NCBI GenBank assembly: GCA_017538865.1
Contig: JAFYIA010000004.1
Coordinates: 1 to 5,747 of the forward strand
Source: Aeriscardovia sp.
GTDB lineage: Bacteria > Actinomycetota > Actinomycetes > Actinomycetales > Bifidobacteriaceae
Direction: 5' to 3'
Length of the DNA: 5,747 nt
The notes under the pieces were generated by a model. The model saw nothing but the letters and a program-made list of their open reading frames with translations. It was not told the origin of the DNA and ran no database searches. Position numbers and translations under genes: made by a program. Positions 1 to 5,733 of this stretch are shown one piece after another; within the stretch, counting starts at the first letter, position 1; each line of letters begins with the position of its first letter.

Positions 1-165
1 CCTCTCGAGGTGCAAGAAAGGATCGCAGGCGTCTTGGACAAGTTCGCATCCCTCACGTTTTCTATGCAGGAAGGGATCCCCGCTGAAATCTCCCTAAGGC
101 GAAAGCAAATGGCCTGGTACAGGGACGCAATGTTCAGAGCGCTTTCAGAGGGAAGGGAGAAATAA
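1..165 (+). CDS. hsdS: Type I restriction-modification specificity subunit HsdS, C-terminal end (partial)
   Basis: The window opens inside a gene; frame 1 reads 54 codons and ends at TAA (163-165). The tail has the pattern of the conserved distal helix region of HsdS: a Pro-Leu-Glu-Val-Gln start leading into ERIAGVLDKF, then a GIPAEI motif, an Arg-Arg-Lys-Gln segment and a Trp-Tyr-Arg-Asp end. In the family this long helix acts as a spacer between the two target-recognition domains and docks HsdM; HsdS dictates which bipartite DNA sequence the complex methylates and cuts. The recognition domains lie outside the window, so specificity cannot be guessed. The stop codon directly abuts the hsdR start, so the two are almost certainly one transcript and translationally coupled. 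The assignment rests on the tail pattern plus the hsdR neighbour. Confidence 0.85.
   Translation, partial: PLEVQERIAGVLDKFASLTFSMQEGIPAEISLRRKQMAWYRDAMFRALSEGREK
154..159 (+). promoter_or_regulatory. Ribosome binding site of hsdR inside the hsdS end
   Basis: AGGGAG lies 6 bases before the ATG at 166, within the last codons of hsdS. The hsdS TAA (163-165) is followed immediately by this ATG, which supports 166 as the hsdR start and suggests termination-reinitiation coupling. Confidence 0.6.
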
Positions 166-621
166 ATGGGAACTTTCAACGTTGTCAGCCGGGGGGAGTT
201 TTCCACCGTTTTGGCAAATAAGGATGAGCTGAAAAGACTCCCCAAGAATCGTGATTACCAATACGAAAGGGATCTTGAAGGCGAATTTGTTCGTTCACTC
301 TGCAGTCTAGGCTACGAAGAATATAAGGGCTTACATACTGAAAAAGGCCTGGAAGCCAACTTGAGAGAACAGATCGAAAAGCTGAACGGGTACCATTTTT
401 CAGATGCCGACTGGGACGGGTTCTGCAATGAAAAGCTGTCGAACTTAGACAGGGAAAAAAGCCACTTGGATTATCCAGGAAAACAGCACCTTAGACTTTA
501 CGGACGAAAAGGGCGAGCTCCACAACATAAAGCTCATCGACAAGGAAGACCCATCCCGCAATTTCTGCCAGGTCGTCCGCCAGTTCATAGACCAGGCAGA
601 TACGGGAAGACAGAAAAATAG
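166..621 (+). CDS. hsdR: HsdR 5' fragment: N-terminal 98 residues plus a 53-residue missense tail
   Basis: This is what ribosomes starting at 166 would make: 151 residues ending at TAG (619-621). Residues up to about 98 look like the HsdR start: a DYQYERDLEGEFV segment, LGY, then EQIEKLNGYHFSDADWDGF, the usual run-in of the N-terminal nuclease domain. After the A6 run the product becomes Arg/Gly/Pro/His-rich and unlike any HsdR, the expected signature of an out-of-frame tail. It contains none of the catalytic residues, so it should be inactive. The overlapping frame 2 instead reads ATWIIQE and then an NIKLIDKED segment, which is what the family has here. Confidence 0.75.
   Translation: MGTFNVVSRGEFSTVLANKDELKRLPKNRDYQYERDLEGEFVRSLCSLGYEEYKGLHTEKGLEANLREQIEKLNGYHFSDADWDGFCNEKLSNLDREKSHLDYPGKQHLRLYGRKGRAPQHKAHRQGRPIPQFLPGRPPVHRPGRYGKTEK
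455..460 (+). other. Frame-break site in hsdR: homopolymer of six A
   Basis: The run GGG-AAAAAA-GCC reads Glu-Lys-Ser in frame 1. With five A it reads Glu-Lys-Ala-Thr-Trp and continues into the real HsdR frame. Frame 2 is closed by a TAG at 446-448, so the indel must lie after 448; the family-like sequence resumes at 461. This places the break at the A run within a few bases. The change equals one added base (or two lost). Confidence 0.8.
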
Positions 622-658
622 GTATGACGTCACAATTCTTGTAAACGGCCTCCCCCTA

Positions 659-3061
659 GTGCACTGTGAACTGAAAAAGAGGGACGTCCAATTGAAAAAT
701 GCCTTTAACCAGATAGACAGGTACAAGGCCCAGGCCTTTTGCGATGGGATGGGCCTTTTTAACTTCGTCCAAATCTTTGTAATAAGCAATGGAGGGGATA
801 CCAGGTACTACTCCAACACCGTCGAGGGGGATGGGAGGGCCGATGAAGACAACTTCAAATTTGCCTGCAGATGGACGGATCAGAAAAACAGGCCGATAAA
901 GGATTTGAGCGAATTTTCACAGGCCTTTTTCAACAAGCGCACCCTCCTCAGCATTCTGACCCGCTACTGCGTGTTTACGGCAAAAGACGAAAAAGGAGAA
1001 AGGCGCCTTCTTGTAATGCGCCCCTACCAGATAGCTGCGACGGAAAAGGTTTTGGAAAAGATAAACCAGGCACATCTGAACGGCAAATTCGGGGCGGAAA
1101 GGCAGGGTGGATATGTCTGGCACACTACAGGCTCCGGCAAAACCCTGACATCTTTCAAGGCCGCGACATTAGCTTCAGAAATGGAAGGAGTGGACAAGGT
1201 GCTTGTCGTAGTCGACAGGCAGGACCTGAACGACCAAACTATAGAGGAATACAACAAGTACCGCGAAGGGTGCGTGGACTTCACCCTAAACTCCAGGCAG
1301 CTGGAGGCCCAGCTGGAAAATGACGACATGATTATTGTCACGACTATCCAAAAGCTCAACGCCCTGTGCCGGAGGAAAAAAATCCCTGAAAAAGTCCGAA
1401 ACCTAAACTGCATCTTCATCTTCGACGAGTGCCACAGATCCCAGGCGGGCACAATGCATTCTAACATCGTGAACAACTTTAAAAAGTACCTGCTTTTCGG
1501 GTTCACGGGCACTCCGATTTTTGAGTCAGACAGAAAAACCCTCAGCGAGGGCAAAGAAATCGAGGCCACGACGCCCAATATCTTCGGGGGACTGCTGCAC
1601 GAATACACGATAGTGCACGCGATTAACGACGGAACGGTGCTCCCTTTCCAATATTCGCTCGTCGGCCTCGATGCCACGACGCCCAGGGCTTCGGAAAATT
1701 TGCGGATACAGGCCAATGCGGAGTACATCGCCTGGAACTTTGGCTCTTACACGCACAAAGGTCGCTACAACTCCATTCTGGCCGCAGAAAGCATTGAAGC
1801 CGCAAAGAAATATTGGGCGGCTTTCAAAAGCTTGGAAGAAGACGGGCTTGGAAACTTCAAAATGGCCATAGTCTATTCAGCACAAGGAAGCGATGAAGGC
1901 GAAATAGATCCTGAGGCTGAAAGGCCGGAAAACAGGGCCTTTCTGAAAGAGGCGATTTCGGAGTACAACCGTGAGTTCGGCTGCAGCTTCTCCATGGAAA
2001 ACGCCAAAAGCTTCCAGGAATATTACAGGAACGTTTCAAAAAAGATGAGGGCTCGGGAGCTGGATCTTTTGATAGTGGTGAATATGTTCCTGACGGGATT
2101 CGATTCCAAATGCCTGAGCACTCTGTGGGTAGACAAGAATCTTGAAAAACACAACCTCATACAGGCCTTTTCGAGGACGAACCGGATTTGGGATTCTACA
2201 AAGGACAAGGGCATAATCGTTTCTTTCCGGGATCTGGAGGAAAAACTGAACGAATCTCTGGCCATGTACGGATCCGATGCCAAAGCGGACAAGGGCCTGA
2301 TATTCGGACGCTCCTATAGGGAGCTTATGGACGGATGGGAGGACAAAGACGGGGCCCACAAAGGCTACAGGCAGACTGCCCGAGAGTTCCAAAGTGAATT
2401 CCCTGTAGGCGAGGACCTTATCGGGGAAAGGGCGAAGAAAAAGTTTGCGGACGATTGGAACGAGATACTCAAGAAATCCAACCTTCTCTCTACCTTCCCC
2501 GAATTTGAAGAAGAGGATCCCATCTCTCCCAGAGACAGGGAGACCTACAACGGCACTTACCTCGACCTTCGCGATCAATTCAGGGTCTGCCCGGAGGAGG
2601 ATCCTGATCTCGCGGAGGTGGCTTGGGAAGTCAAGCTTTTGAGCCAAAAGGAAATCGGAGTCGACTACATTTTGAACCTATGTGCAAAAGGGGGCACCAT
2701 AGAGGATGTGGACAGAGCGATAGATTCCAGCCCGGCCCTGCGCCCTCAAAAGGCCGTCATCCTAAAGTATCTTGAAGATCCCGGGGCTCATGAAGGAAAG
2801 GAGGACTTTTCAGACTTCCGGCGCAGGGAGAGGGAGAAGGCGCTGGATCGGATCATAAAAGAGGCCCGCTTAAAGCCCGAAAAGGCCCGGGAATTTTGCA
2901 GGGAGTGGATTCGCACCCAAAATCCCGACCCCTTCACAGGTAGCGCCTTCCCGGACATCCTTCCCCCGATGTCCTTCTTTGGCGAAGGGAGGGGAAAGAA
3001 AAAGGCCGAAGTCGAAGCGGCACTTCAAAACTGGGCGGAAACGTACGCAGTCCTGGGTTGA
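659..3061 (+). CDS. hsdR: HsdR 3' fragment: helicase-like motor and C-terminal part
   Basis: Frame 2 is open from 449 to the TGA at 3059-3061; GTG at 659 is its first plausible start codon and gives 800 residues, but no good ribosome binding site precedes it. A product from here would keep the SF2/SWI2-type ATPase motor (GSGK codons around 1130-1141, DECH 1424-1435, TGTP 1505-1516, TGFD 2093-2104, RTNR 2174-2185) and the C-terminal HsdM/HsdS-contacting part. It would also keep the Glu and Lys of the nuclease (668-670, 674-676). It would lack the catalytic Asp codon at 626-628 and the N-terminal fold, so it should not cut DNA. Whether it is translated separately is unknown; more likely it is simply the downstream part of the broken gene. 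Arginine is often encoded by AGG here, less so in the surface gene downstream, judged by eye. Confidence 0.6.
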   Translation: MHCELKKRDVQLKNAFNQIDRYKAQAFCDGMGLFNFVQIFVISNGGDTRYYSNTVEGDGRADEDNFKFACRWTDQKNRPIKDLSEFSQAFFNKRTLLSILTRYCVFTAKDEKGERRLLVMRPYQIAATEKVLEKINQAHLNGKFGAERQGGYVWHTTGSGKTLTSFKAATLASEMEGVDKVLVVVDRQDLNDQTIEEYNKYREGCVDFTLNSRQLEAQLENDDMIIVTTIQKLNALCRRKKIPEKVRNLNCIFIFDECHRSQAGTMHSNIVNNFKKYLLFGFTGTPIFESDRKTLSEGKEIEATTPNIFGGLLHEYTIVHAINDGTVLPFQYSLVGLDATTPRASENLRIQANAEYIAWNFGSYTHKGRYNSILAAESIEAAKKYWAAFKSLEEDGLGNFKMAIVYSAQGSDEGEIDPEAERPENRAFLKEAISEYNREFGCSFSMENAKSFQEYYRNVSKKMRARELDLLIVVNMFLTGFDSKCLSTLWVDKNLEKHNLIQAFSRTNRIWDSTKDKGIIVSFRDLEEKLNESLAMYGSDAKADKGLIFGRSYRELMDGWEDKDGAHKGYRQTAREFQSEFPVGEDLIGERAKKKFADDWNEILKKSNLLSTFPEFEEEDPISPRDRETYNGTYLDLRDQFRVCPEEDPDLAEVAWEVKLLSQKEIGVDYILNLCAKGGTIEDVDRAIDSSPALRPQKAVILKYLEDPGAHEGKEDFSDFRRREREKALDRIIKEARLKPEKAREFCREWIRTQNPDPFTGSAFPDILPPMSFFGEGRGKKKAEVEAALQNWAETYAVLG

Positions 3062-3075
3062 GAATTGCCGGCGCC

Positions 3076-3146
3076 ATAAAAAGAGAAGAATTGAACCCCC
3101 AACCTCCTTCCGGAGACAGGAACTCCATCCTTTGAGCTACGGGTCC
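3076..3146 (-). pseudogene. Decayed tRNA-Arg(CCG) copy
   Basis: Positions 3089-3151 match the intact tRNA-Arg gene at 5641-5705 with four substitutions and a 2-base gap. The D arm (one end pair now G-U), anticodon loop CTCCGGA and T loop TTCAATT are kept. The 2-base loss falls in the 3' strand of the anticodon stem and destroys its pairing. The 3' strand of the acceptor stem has been replaced by an A-rich stretch that cannot pair with the 5' strand GGACCCG, and the T stem is reduced to mostly wobble pairs. It should not fold or be aminoacylated. It starts 14 bases after the hsdR stop, with its 3' end facing hsdR. Confidence 0.85.
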
Positions 3147-3156
3147 GCTTAAGCGG
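3145..3156. repeat. Perfect 12-bp palindrome CCGCTTAAGCGG
   Basis: It overlaps the 5' end of the decayed tRNA copy. The left half (CCGCTTA) is shared with the flank of the intact tRNA gene, but the right half is not, so the symmetry arose by drift or insertion on this side. It could be chance or a protein-binding site. Confidence 0.4.
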
Positions 3157-3484
3157 TTCTGGCAGGGATCTGATACAGCTTTCTCGCACGCATTCGACTC
3201 CCTATGGGGCTCTTTAAATATTTAATCGGAGAAACTGGCATCTATCGAGGTTTTAATTTCCGCCAGCTTTAATGAACCGAGGGGAAAATATCGGAGAGTC
3301 ACAGTCAATTACCCTGTTGCCCCCAAATCAGCTTTTGTGTGCGAGAAGTTCAAATGCCGAAAAAATCATGCCTCAGAACCCTCAAACTTATCCAGCGCTA
3401 ACTAAAGCGGGAGCTCATTTAAATTTTGGCAAAATCCCTTAGCAGATGCAGTGCTGCAAATCTTTACCCTCCGCACGAATTAAC

Positions 3485-3496
3485 GCTTTTAAAAGC
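3485..3496. repeat. Perfect 12-bp palindrome GCTTTTAAAAGC
   Basis: A symmetric, AT-cored site 166 bases before the surface gene start. It could be an operator half-pair or a chance sequence in AT-rich DNA; nothing here decides between them. Confidence 0.35.
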
Positions 3497-3548
3497 CAAG
3501 CAAAAACGAAGCTGCATCGGAAGAAAGCGCCATTCTAAGCGTAATTTT

Positions 3549-3569
3549 GACATCTCTCCAGACATCTCT
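3549..3569 (+). repeat. Direct repeat GACATCTCT, two copies, period 12
   Basis: Copies at 3549-3557 and 3561-3569 are identical over 9 bases and separated by 3. The first overlaps the TTGACA hexamer (3547-3552). Spacing near one helical turn fits a regulator binding side by side, about 100 bases before the surface gene, but two short copies could also be chance. Confidence 0.45.
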
Positions 3570-3649
3570 AGGCGCGACAGTAATAACTACTCGCCAAAAG
3601 ACAACAAGATATCATGATAAATGTATGTGAATTTAGTTAGCCAAACGAG

Positions 3650-3655
3650 AAGGAG
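3650..3655 (+). promoter_or_regulatory. Ribosome binding site of the surface-protein gene
   Basis: AAGGAG sits 6 bases before GTG 3662. An in-frame TGA at 3659-3661 directly precedes that GTG, so no longer product is possible. The next in-frame Met is residue 30, inside the signal peptide. The GTG start is therefore well fixed. Confidence 0.85.
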
Positions 3656-3661
3656 AATTGA

Positions 3662-5530
3662 GTGACAAAAGGACGTCATGCCAAATCAAGCAAAGTAAAT
3701 CAAAAATTGGGAGTAGCGGCGATCGCGGGGGTGACGGGGCTTGGAACCATGCTTTCCATGGTGCCCGCATCCTTCGCAGACACCCTCCCCTCCAACAATG
3801 AGAGCCAGAACACCGCAAGTTTGACCCAAAGCCCAAAGAAGCTGCGGGCCGCCTCCTCCGCTGCAAAACTTTCGGTCGCGCGGCAAGGCGCCTTCGGAGC
3901 CGTCAACGCCGCGCAAGGCGCCGACGGCGCAACAGAAACCGCTGATGCCCCTGATCTCGCCGCAGCCAATAACACTTTTGCCACCGAAGCTGGAAATGCC
4001 GCCGCTGCAGCTGAAAACGCTTCCGAATCTTTCAGCCTCGTTCAGCAGCAGGCGGCTTCACAATCCGCCGACATACAAAGAGATCTCAAAGCCCTTTACA
4101 ATGATTCCACGTCCCCCGCCACGGGATCCCTCGCTACGGACGCTCAGAATTTTGACTCCTGGGCGCGCGATTGGATTGCAGCTGCCAACAAGGGAAGTGC
4201 AGGATACGCAAACTATCTGGAACAACTGAATGCAGTAATCAGCGATATACCCATGTGGGAAAACCACGGCACCCTTACGGTCGACAATTCGGCGGATGCC
4301 GAGGCCGTGTTAGACAACCTGAAAATAATGAAGGCGAGCGTGGAGACGCTGCAAAACCTCATGGAGAATTGCGATACGGCTTCAATGTCTCCGGATCAGG
4401 CCTTTTCAACTGCGCAGCAAGACGCCTTGATGGTCAACTCCAAATTCCAAGAGCTGCAAAAATTTATACGCCAATCCTCCCCCATCGCCCATGACGGGGG
4501 TTCGGGATCCGTACCCGGAAGCGTGATCGGGTATGGAGGGCAGCGCTATGAGGCATGGCCCGACGGGAATCCCTTCGGGGGGTACAACAGCTCATACATA
4601 TGGGAGCTGCTGGGGAACATTCAGAGCACTTTCTTGAGCAAGTTGTCGGAATATGAGAATCCCCCTGCAGGCTGGGCGCAAGACTACTCCAACTACAAGT
4701 ATCTGCAGTCCGTAGAGCCCTATGCGGAGCAAATTTCCCAGGACGCCTCTTCCGCCCTTGCCAAGGCCCAGGACGCCGCAGCGAAGATTGCGGCTGCAAA
4801 GGAGCTGGCGGAGCAGAATACGGGGGACGCCGCTTCCGACGCGGCCGCGACGGCCCAGGCAAAGCAGGACGTCCAGGACGCCTTGCAGGAGATAGGGGAG
4901 GCAAAAGCCCTGGAGGGAGAAATGGCGGCTGCCATGAACGGGGCTCTGAGCCAGTATGCCCATGCCACCGGCGCTTCTCCCACAGCCAGCGTCAACGGAA
5001 CTGCCGTGGATCTTCCGACCGCCACGAATGAGAATCCCCTGTATTCCCAGTCTGACATTTCTACCATACAGGCCGCTCTAAGCGAGGCGGCAAGCCAGGT
5101 AAACACCCTCCTTTCCGGCTCCGGCTCCGGCATGGGGAGCGGCGGCCTTCTCGGGAGCGCCGGCGCATGGCAGAAGGCCATCTCAGCGCAGAGAAATTCC
5201 GATAGCGCCCAAAAGAAGACGATCCCTGCAGGCGCCCAAAAGGCCTCCGGCGATATGCAAAAGGCGCAAAAGGATCTAGGCAACCCCAAACCCGACAGCG
5301 CCGGCAGGGCCCGCATAGGGGGACTTCCTTCCATCGGCGGAGGGGAGGCCATAAGACAGACAGTGGCACCCTCCAGCGCCGAAGCCCGCATCCGACCTTC
5401 AACGCCCGCATCCGACCTCGCCACTACAGGCTCGGACGCCGCGGCGGCCGCCATCGGCGCCGCAGCACTCCTGGCCGCGGGCGTCGCGGCAGAGCTGCTG
5501 AAAAAGAAGGGACTGAAGAAGGAGAAATAG
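3662..5530 (+). CDS. LAXTG-type sortase-anchored, alanine-rich cell-surface protein of unknown family
   Basis: The 622-residue product is built for export and wall attachment. Residues 1-39 form a signal peptide: basic start with GRHAK and further Lys, hydrophobic core about 16-35, probable cleavage after ASFA (39). The C-terminus has LATTG (586-590), a hydrophobic Ala/Leu-rich helix (593-613) and a KKKGLKKEK tail. LAXTG is the motif handled by class E sortases in many actinobacteria. The body is low-complexity and helical: Ala/Asn/Ser/Gln-rich stretches at about 95-135, a more globular part with Trp and Leu from about 160 to 270, a Gly/Ser hinge near 279-290, an aromatic segment (290-355), then a strongly alanine-rich coiled-coil-like stretch (356-420). 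Residues about 485-585 are a Gly/Ser-, then Lys/Pro-rich stalk. There is a single Cys, so disulfides are unlikely. I recognise no catalytic or adhesin domain; adhesion or envelope display is only inference. It is monocistronic by layout. Confidence 0.88.
   Translation: MTKGRHAKSSKVNQKLGVAAIAGVTGLGTMLSMVPASFADTLPSNNESQNTASLTQSPKKLRAASSAAKLSVARQGAFGAVNAAQGADGATETADAPDLAAANNTFATEAGNAAAAAENASESFSLVQQQAASQSADIQRDLKALYNDSTSPATGSLATDAQNFDSWARDWIAAANKGSAGYANYLEQLNAVISDIPMWENHGTLTVDNSADAEAVLDNLKIMKASVETLQNLMENCDTASMSPDQAFSTAQQDALMVNSKFQELQKFIRQSSPIAHDGGSGSVPGSVIGYGGQRYEAWPDGNPFGGYNSSYIWELLGNIQSTFLSKLSEYENPPAGWAQDYSNYKYLQSVEPYAEQISQDASSALAKAQDAAAKIAAAKELAEQNTGDAASDAAATAQAKQDVQDALQEIGEAKALEGEMAAAMNGALSQYAHATGASPTASVNGTAVDLPTATNENPLYSQSDISTIQAALSEAASQVNTLLSGSGSGMGSGGLLGSAGAWQKAISAQRNSDSAQKKTIPAGAQKASGDMQKAQKDLGNPKPDSAGRARIGGLPSIGGGEAIRQTVAPSSAEARIRPSTPASDLATTGSDAAAAAIGAAALLAAGVAAELLKKKGLKKEK
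5384..5418 (+). repeat. 15-bp direct repeat, period 20, inside the surface gene
   Basis: GCCCGCATCCGACCT occurs at 5384-5398 and 5404-5418. Because 20 is not a multiple of 3, the copies are read in different frames: ARIRP in the first, PASDL in the second, the latter running straight into LATTG. Losing or gaining a 20-bp unit would shift the frame and remove the sorting signal. Confidence 0.85.
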
Positions 5531-5547
5531 CCTTCCAGCCCTTTTAG

Positions 5548-5575
5548 GCCGGCCGCGGGGCCGGCTTTTTGTTTT
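5548..5575 (+). terminator. Rho-independent terminator of the surface-protein gene
   Basis: Perfect 7-bp GC stem (GCCGGCC 5548-5554 with GGCCGGC 5559-5565), GCGG loop, followed by TTTTTGTTTT. It begins 17 bases after the stop codon. Confidence 0.9.
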
Positions 5576-5577
5576 CA

Positions 5578-5616
5578 GATAAACAAAAGGAAGGCCGGCG
5601 TAAGCCGGCCTTCCTT
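5578..5616 (-). terminator. Rho-independent terminator of tRNA-Arg
   Basis: Perfect 13-bp stem (5587-5599 with 5604-5616) around a 4-base loop. On the minus strand it is followed by TTTTGTTT, so it ends transcripts from the tRNA gene 11 bases beyond its 3' end. On the plus strand the same hairpin lacks a T tract, but could back up the preceding terminator. Confidence 0.85.
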
Positions 5617-5627
5617 AAGAAAGCTTG

Positions 5628-5700
5628 TGGGCCCGAGGGGAATTGAACCCCCAACCTCCTGTTCCGGAGACAGGCGCTCTATCCTTTGAGCTACGGGCCC
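5628..5700 (-). tRNA. tRNA-Arg, anticodon CCG
   Basis: Reading down from 5700, the 73 nt fold as a complete cloverleaf: acceptor GGGCCCG/CGGGCCC; D stem GCTC/GAGC with GG in the loop; anticodon stem CCTGT/ACAGG with loop CTCCGGA (anticodon CCG, reads codon CGG); 5-nt variable loop; T stem GGGGG/CCCCT with loop TTCAATT; discriminator A. CCA is not encoded and must be added enzymatically. It converges with the surface gene. A decayed relative lies about 2.5 kb away at 3076-3146 on the same strand. Confidence 0.97.
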
Positions 5701-5709
5701 GCTTACGCC

Positions 5710-5733
5710 ATTTTAGTACTGCTCTAATACAGC
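5710..5733 (-). promoter_or_regulatory. Probable promoter region of tRNA-Arg
   Basis: On the minus strand TAAAAT (5715-5710) is one mismatch from the -10 consensus and lies 9 bases before the tRNA start. No good -35 is seen at the usual distance. A second block (minus-strand GCTGTATTAGAGC, 5733-5721) recurs at 3167-3179, at the same distance from the decayed copy. The recurrence suggests shared ancestry and perhaps an upstream promoter element. Confidence 0.4.

Larger units (their letters stand above)
166..3061 (+). pseudogene. hsdR: Type I restriction enzyme motor/nuclease subunit HsdR, frameshifted at an A6 run
   Basis: HsdR joins HsdM and HsdS to translocate DNA in an ATP-driven way and cleave it. 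Frame 1 (from ATG 166) carries the correct N-terminus to about 459; frame 2 carries the rest from 461. Joining them gives 964 residues, near the usual length of about 1000. Motifs in that joined numbering: nuclease Asp154, Glu168-Leu-Lys170 and Gln182-x3-Tyr186, with the same spacing as the EcoR124I active site; Walker A TTGSGKT around 319-326; DECH box 420-423; TGTP 447-450; TGFD 643-646; and QAFSRTNR ending at 673. The C-terminal part to 964 matches the helical and C-terminal region of the IC family by position only. Nothing else is broken: no other stop occurs in the joined frame. As written the full protein cannot be made, so methylation could persist without restriction. A sequencing error or a length-variable run would change that verdict. 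Confidence 0.87.
3147..3661. other. Gene-free AT-richer region upstream of the surface-protein gene
   Basis: This stretch of about 515 bases has no reading frame with both a good start and a protein-like composition. It is visibly AT-richer than either flank. It holds two perfect 12-bp palindromes, a short direct repeat, and a block at 3167-3179 shared with the upstream flank of the intact tRNA-Arg gene. It must contain the promoter of the surface gene unless transcription reads through from hsdR, since no clear terminator hairpin follows hsdR. A perfect TTGACA at 3547-3552 has no -10 box at normal spacing, so I assign no promoter. A long untranslated leader is possible. No recognised riboswitch or small RNA was seen. 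Confidence 0.5.

Noticed and set aside
454..462. dnaX-type programmed -1 frameshift at the A run
   Set aside because: The heptamer A-AAA-AAG is not in the zero frame, and a -1 shift leads to frame 3. The HsdR continuation needs +1.
1024..1728. Long minus-strand open frames within hsdR (also 2036-2647)
   Set aside because: They lie opposite conserved HsdR motifs and have no start signals or recognisable composition.
3076..3146. Functional tRNA-Arg
   Set aside because: The acceptor stem cannot pair and the anticodon stem carries a 2-base deletion.
3228..3268. CTGGC...GCCAG pairing as a structured RNA
   Set aside because: Only 5 bp around a long loop, no T tract and no conserved motif.
3272..3442. 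56-residue open frame starting ATG in the gene-free region
   Set aside because: No ribosome binding site precedes it and the product has no recognisable features. It may be chance or a remnant.
3547..3575. Sigma-70 type promoter built on TTGACA 3547-3552
   Set aside because: At 16-18 bases spacing the sequence is AGGCGC-like with no TATAAT resemblance. TAATAA at 3581 is too far.
3426..3617. 63-residue open frame with a TTG start
   Set aside because: Weak start codon, no ribosome binding site, and it covers the repeats of the control region. The product is Lys/Arg/Ser-rich with no pattern.
4720..5454. 244-residue open frame on the minus strand
   Set aside because: It is a mirror of the Ala/Gly-rich codons of the surface gene, which has a ribosome binding site, signal peptide and sorting signal. 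The mirror has none.
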